From Candidatus Altarchaeales archaeon (GTDB lineage: Archaea > Altiarchaeota > Altiarchaeia > IMC4 > QMZM01), in assembly GCA_003663045.1 (NCBI GenBank), contig QMZG01000056.1, positions 1-7,781 on the forward strand: a stretch of 7,781 nt of DNA, written 5' to 3'. Made by a program: the position numbers and the translations under genes. Positions 5,660 to 7,781 of this stretch are shown here, piece by piece. A model generated the notes under the pieces. The model saw only the letters and a list, made by a program, of their open reading frames with translations. It made no database searches and had not been told where the DNA came from. The first letter of the stretch is position 1; each line of letters begins with the position of its first letter.

Positions 5660-7781
5660 ATGGAATGTAAAAGCAAGATAAAGAAATCGAGGGTCAAGAG
5701 GCTTTGTATAGAATGTTCCGATTGCAGTCGTGGAGGTAGCTTGGATGATCCCACGTGCATGAGGAAAATACTGAATTGGTTAAAGAGAAATAGGGTGGAT
5801 GAGATACAGTTTCTGAAGAGGGACTTCAGTGAATTGTATGGAAAGAAAGAACTGGGGATTTTGACAGAGATAGTGGATATAGCAGCTCAGTTAGAAGAGA
5901 ATAAGATCTGGGAAGAGGTGGAATGTAAATTAAAGGAAGATGAAGAAAGATATAAAAAATTCCTTCGGGATTTGATCAAGGAATTTTACTCAAATCCAGT
6001 AAGGGCATATGACATATTAATGGGTGTGATAAAACAGTATCAAATGGAATTGGGAGAGAGGTGGGAGAGAAAATTTAAATACAGGTTCAGGTCTCACAGA
6101 GATACATTGCATGAGCATGGGATTGAATCATACCTTTTTGTTTTAGAAGAAATAAAAGAAAGGGTGGAAGAAAGCAAGTTAATTAAAGCATATAGAGAAG
6201 GGAAACACAAGGAATTAATCAAACCCATTATACAGCCGGTATTCATTTCCTCGTATATCGATCTGAAACTACCTGAGAATTCAGAACTTATAGATTTCTA
6301 CCAGGTAGCTGATTCTGATATCAGGATATATAAGAATAGTGGTGACAATATCTACTTTGTAAATCCCCCGGAACTCTGGCTCTATCCAGAGCAGGTGGGT
6401 CTCTTGACCAGGTTGAATGAATACATAAGTAGAGAACATTCCTTAGAGGTAATAGATCCAGAGGATGCGAGGGATTACTTTAAGAGGATTGGTAATGAGA
6501 ACCTCCCCAGGCTTACCAATGGCGTGAGTAGAGAAGAATTGGAAAAGCTTTCTGAGATATTTGCCAGATACAGTGCTGGCTATGGATTATTGGAGATACT
6601 CTTCAGGGATAAGCACATATATGACATCTATATAGACTCTCCTCCAGGTTCTACTCCAGTGTATGTAAGCCATGAAATGTATGGAACCTGTGTAACTAAT
6701 ATCTATCTAATGGAGGATGATCTGGAAAGGCTTTCTTCTAAATTCAGAGCCATAAGTGAGAGACCATTTGATGAGGCCAATCCCATACTTGACATGGATC
6801 TGAAGGAAATCGGGATCAGAGTGGCGGGTGTTAGAGAGCCCTCCACATTTGATGGACTTGCATATGCCTTCAGAAAGCACAGAGAAAACCCATGGACCCT
6901 GGCGAGGTTTGTGCAGAAGGGAATGCTCTCTTCGATGGCTGCAGCACTACTCAGCTTCCTCATCTCTGGACGATGTGCTATGCTGATAACAGGAGCCAGA
7001 GGAGCAGGTAAAACCAGTCTGCTGAGCGCATTAATCTCTGAGATAGATCAAAGGGATAGGATCATCCTAATGGAGGATACGGCAGAGATTCCAACCACTT
7101 CCTTAAGGAAAAATGGCTGGAAGATAGAGCATCTAAAGAATCAGGCCGTTATCTCTCACAAAAGGGGTTATGAGTTACCCCCAGAAGAAAACCTGAGAGC
7201 AGCCCTCAGATTAGGAGAATCCGTCCTCATACTTGGGGAGGTAAGGGGTCCGGAAGCGAGGGTTTTATTTGAAGCCATGAGGATTGGGGCAGCTGGCAAT
7301 GCGGTCCTTGGAACAATCCATGGCTCATGCCCTTATGACACATGGGATAGGATTACCAACGACCTGGGTGTTCCTCCCACAAGCTTTAAAGCGGTTGACA
7401 TTATTGTTTCTCTTGGATATAAAGAAGAAAAAGGATACATAGACAAGAGCAGGAGGGTGATGGAGATCACAGAACTGAGAAAGAAATGGAACAGGAATCC
7501 GGATGAGGAGGGGGCATTCTTCGACCTAATGAGATTTAATGAGCATACCGAAAGAGAGGAATTCGATCTAGAGAACTCGGAGATTATCAAAGACATATGC
7601 AGAAGAAAGGGAATTTCATGGTATGAATTTGAGGAACTTCTGAGTATCAGGAGGAGGATGATAGATGATCTAGTAGAAAACTCCCGGGAATTTGAAGACA
7701 TTCTGGAGATAGATCATGTTGCAGAGATGAACAAGAGGTACAGGATATTATTCAATGAGAGTGAGATTCATGAGATCTATC
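5660..7781 (+). CDS. Archaeal type IV pilus/type II secretion assembly ATPase (TadA/PilB/ArlI family), partial at right edge
   Basis: The frame is open from ATG at 5660 to the window end, 707 residues. The catalytic core has all hallmark motifs: Walker A G-A-R-G-A-G-K-T-S (445-453, K451), Asp box I-L-M-E-D-T-A-E (469-476), Walker B L-I-L-G-E-V-R (523-529, E527) and His box G-T-I-H-G (551-555). These are followed by N-D-L-G-V-P-x-T-S-F-K, which I recall from archaeal pilus ATPases. The enzyme hydrolyses ATP as a cytoplasmic hexamer to drive pilin insertion through the platform protein. The first 40 residues carry a cysteine cluster (C16, C19, C22, C33; also C3). Residues about 45-330 are the helical and mixed N-terminal domain, and about 600-707 a helical C-terminal extension that is probably near its end. 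The gene begins 3 bases after the small membrane gene, so coupling is likely. Assembly versus retraction cannot be told from sequence; assembly is the default. Confidence 0.92.
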   Translation, partial: MECKSKIKKSRVKRLCIECSDCSRGGSLDDPTCMRKILNWLKRNRVDEIQFLKRDFSELYGKKELGILTEIVDIAAQLEENKIWEEVECKLKEDEERYKKFLRDLIKEFYSNPVRAYDILMGVIKQYQMELGERWERKFKYRFRSHRDTLHEHGIESYLFVLEEIKERVEESKLIKAYREGKHKELIKPIIQPVFISSYIDLKLPENSELIDFYQVADSDIRIYKNSGDNIYFVNPPELWLYPEQVGLLTRLNEYISREHSLEVIDPEDARDYFKRIGNENLPRLTNGVSREELEKLSEIFARYSAGYGLLEILFRDKHIYDIYIDSPPGSTPVYVSHEMYGTCVTNIYLMEDDLERLSSKFRAISERPFDEANPILDMDLKEIGIRVAGVREPSTFDGLAYAFRKHRENPWTLARFVQKGMLSSMAAALLSFLISGRCAMLITGARGAGKTSLLSALISEIDQRDRIILMEDTAEIPTTSLRKNGWKIEHLKNQAVISHKRGYELPPEENLRAALRLGESVLILGEVRGPEARVLFEAMRIGAAGNAVLGTIHGSCPYDTWDRITNDLGVPPTSFKAVDIIVSLGYKEEKGYIDKSRRVMEITELRKKWNRNPDEEGAFFDLMRFNEHTEREEFDLENSEIIKDICRRKGISWYEFEELLSIRRRMIDDLVENSREFEDILEIDHVAEMNKRYRILFNESEIHEIY

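Noticed and set aside
6703..7701. Two minus-strand frames (6703-6963 and 7333-7701)
   Set aside because: Both are Ser/Leu-rich shadows of the ATPase catalytic and C-terminal regions, whose motifs are intact on the plus strand.
3545..7781. Identification as an archaellum (arl) motor
   Set aside because: The platform and ATPase families are shared with archaella, but no arlC-H genes or typical archaellins are visible, and the five diverse pilin-like genes fit a pilus or adhesion filament better.
1..7781. CRISPR arrays, tRNA or rRNA genes, insertion sequences, attachment sites
   Set aside because: I saw no regularly spaced repeats, cloverleaf-like segments, transposase motifs or long terminal inverted repeats; coding sequence fills all but about 320 bases.

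Overview
The window looks archaeal and carries an archaeal type IV pilus-like (T4P/Tad-related) surface-filament locus. The case for archaea rests on three things. Five separate genes begin with class III (prepilin/archaellin-type) signal sequences of the form [KR]-G followed by a hydrophobic helix. The membrane core protein and the secretion ATPase have the archaeal TadC/ArlJ and archaeal T4P-ATPase layouts. The start-codon regions carry TATA-like boxes and mostly lack Shine-Dalgarno sequences. AT-rich DNA and heavy use of AGA/AGG and ATA codons fit a euryarchaeal or DPANN-type genome, but I cannot place it more precisely. None of the other archaellum genes (arlC-H) is visible, so I read this as a pilus, adhesion or secretion filament rather than an archaellum.

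Layout. Positions 1-1496 (minus) hold a long gene, open at the left edge, for a large class III-signal protein. Its outer end is very cysteine-rich and contains a knottin-type six-cysteine motif. Positions 1497-1566 are a divergent promoter region. Positions 1567-2118 (plus) encode a pilin-like protein that converges, with a 3-base gap, on a minus-strand pair of pilin-like genes (2122-2580 and 2588-3025). A hairpin plus T-rich tract at 3041-3091 separates this pair from 3114-3407 (minus), a 97-aa protein that is nearly all helix after its signal and is the best candidate for a small, Flp-like major subunit. Positions 3408-3544 are a second divergent promoter region with repeated AT-rich elements.

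The plus-strand machinery operon runs from 3545 off the right edge: a 630-aa polytopic TadC/ArlJ-like platform protein (3545-5437), a 66-aa single-pass membrane protein (5456-5656), and the assembly/secretion ATPase (5660 to the edge) with intact Walker A, Asp box, Walker B and His box plus an N-terminal cysteine cluster.

Likely working model (inference): a PibD/FlaK/EppA-type peptidase encoded elsewhere trims the five pilin-like proteins. The ATPase hexamer on the cytoplasmic face drives the platform protein. The short helical protein builds the filament, and the three mid-sized pilin-like proteins act as minor subunits. The large disulfide-rich protein may be a tip, adhesin or binding subunit. 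The most unusual elements are the knottin-like module on a prepilin-type protein, the headless small pilin, the platform-before-ATPase gene order with an unknown small gene between them, and the cysteine cluster at the ATPase N-terminus.
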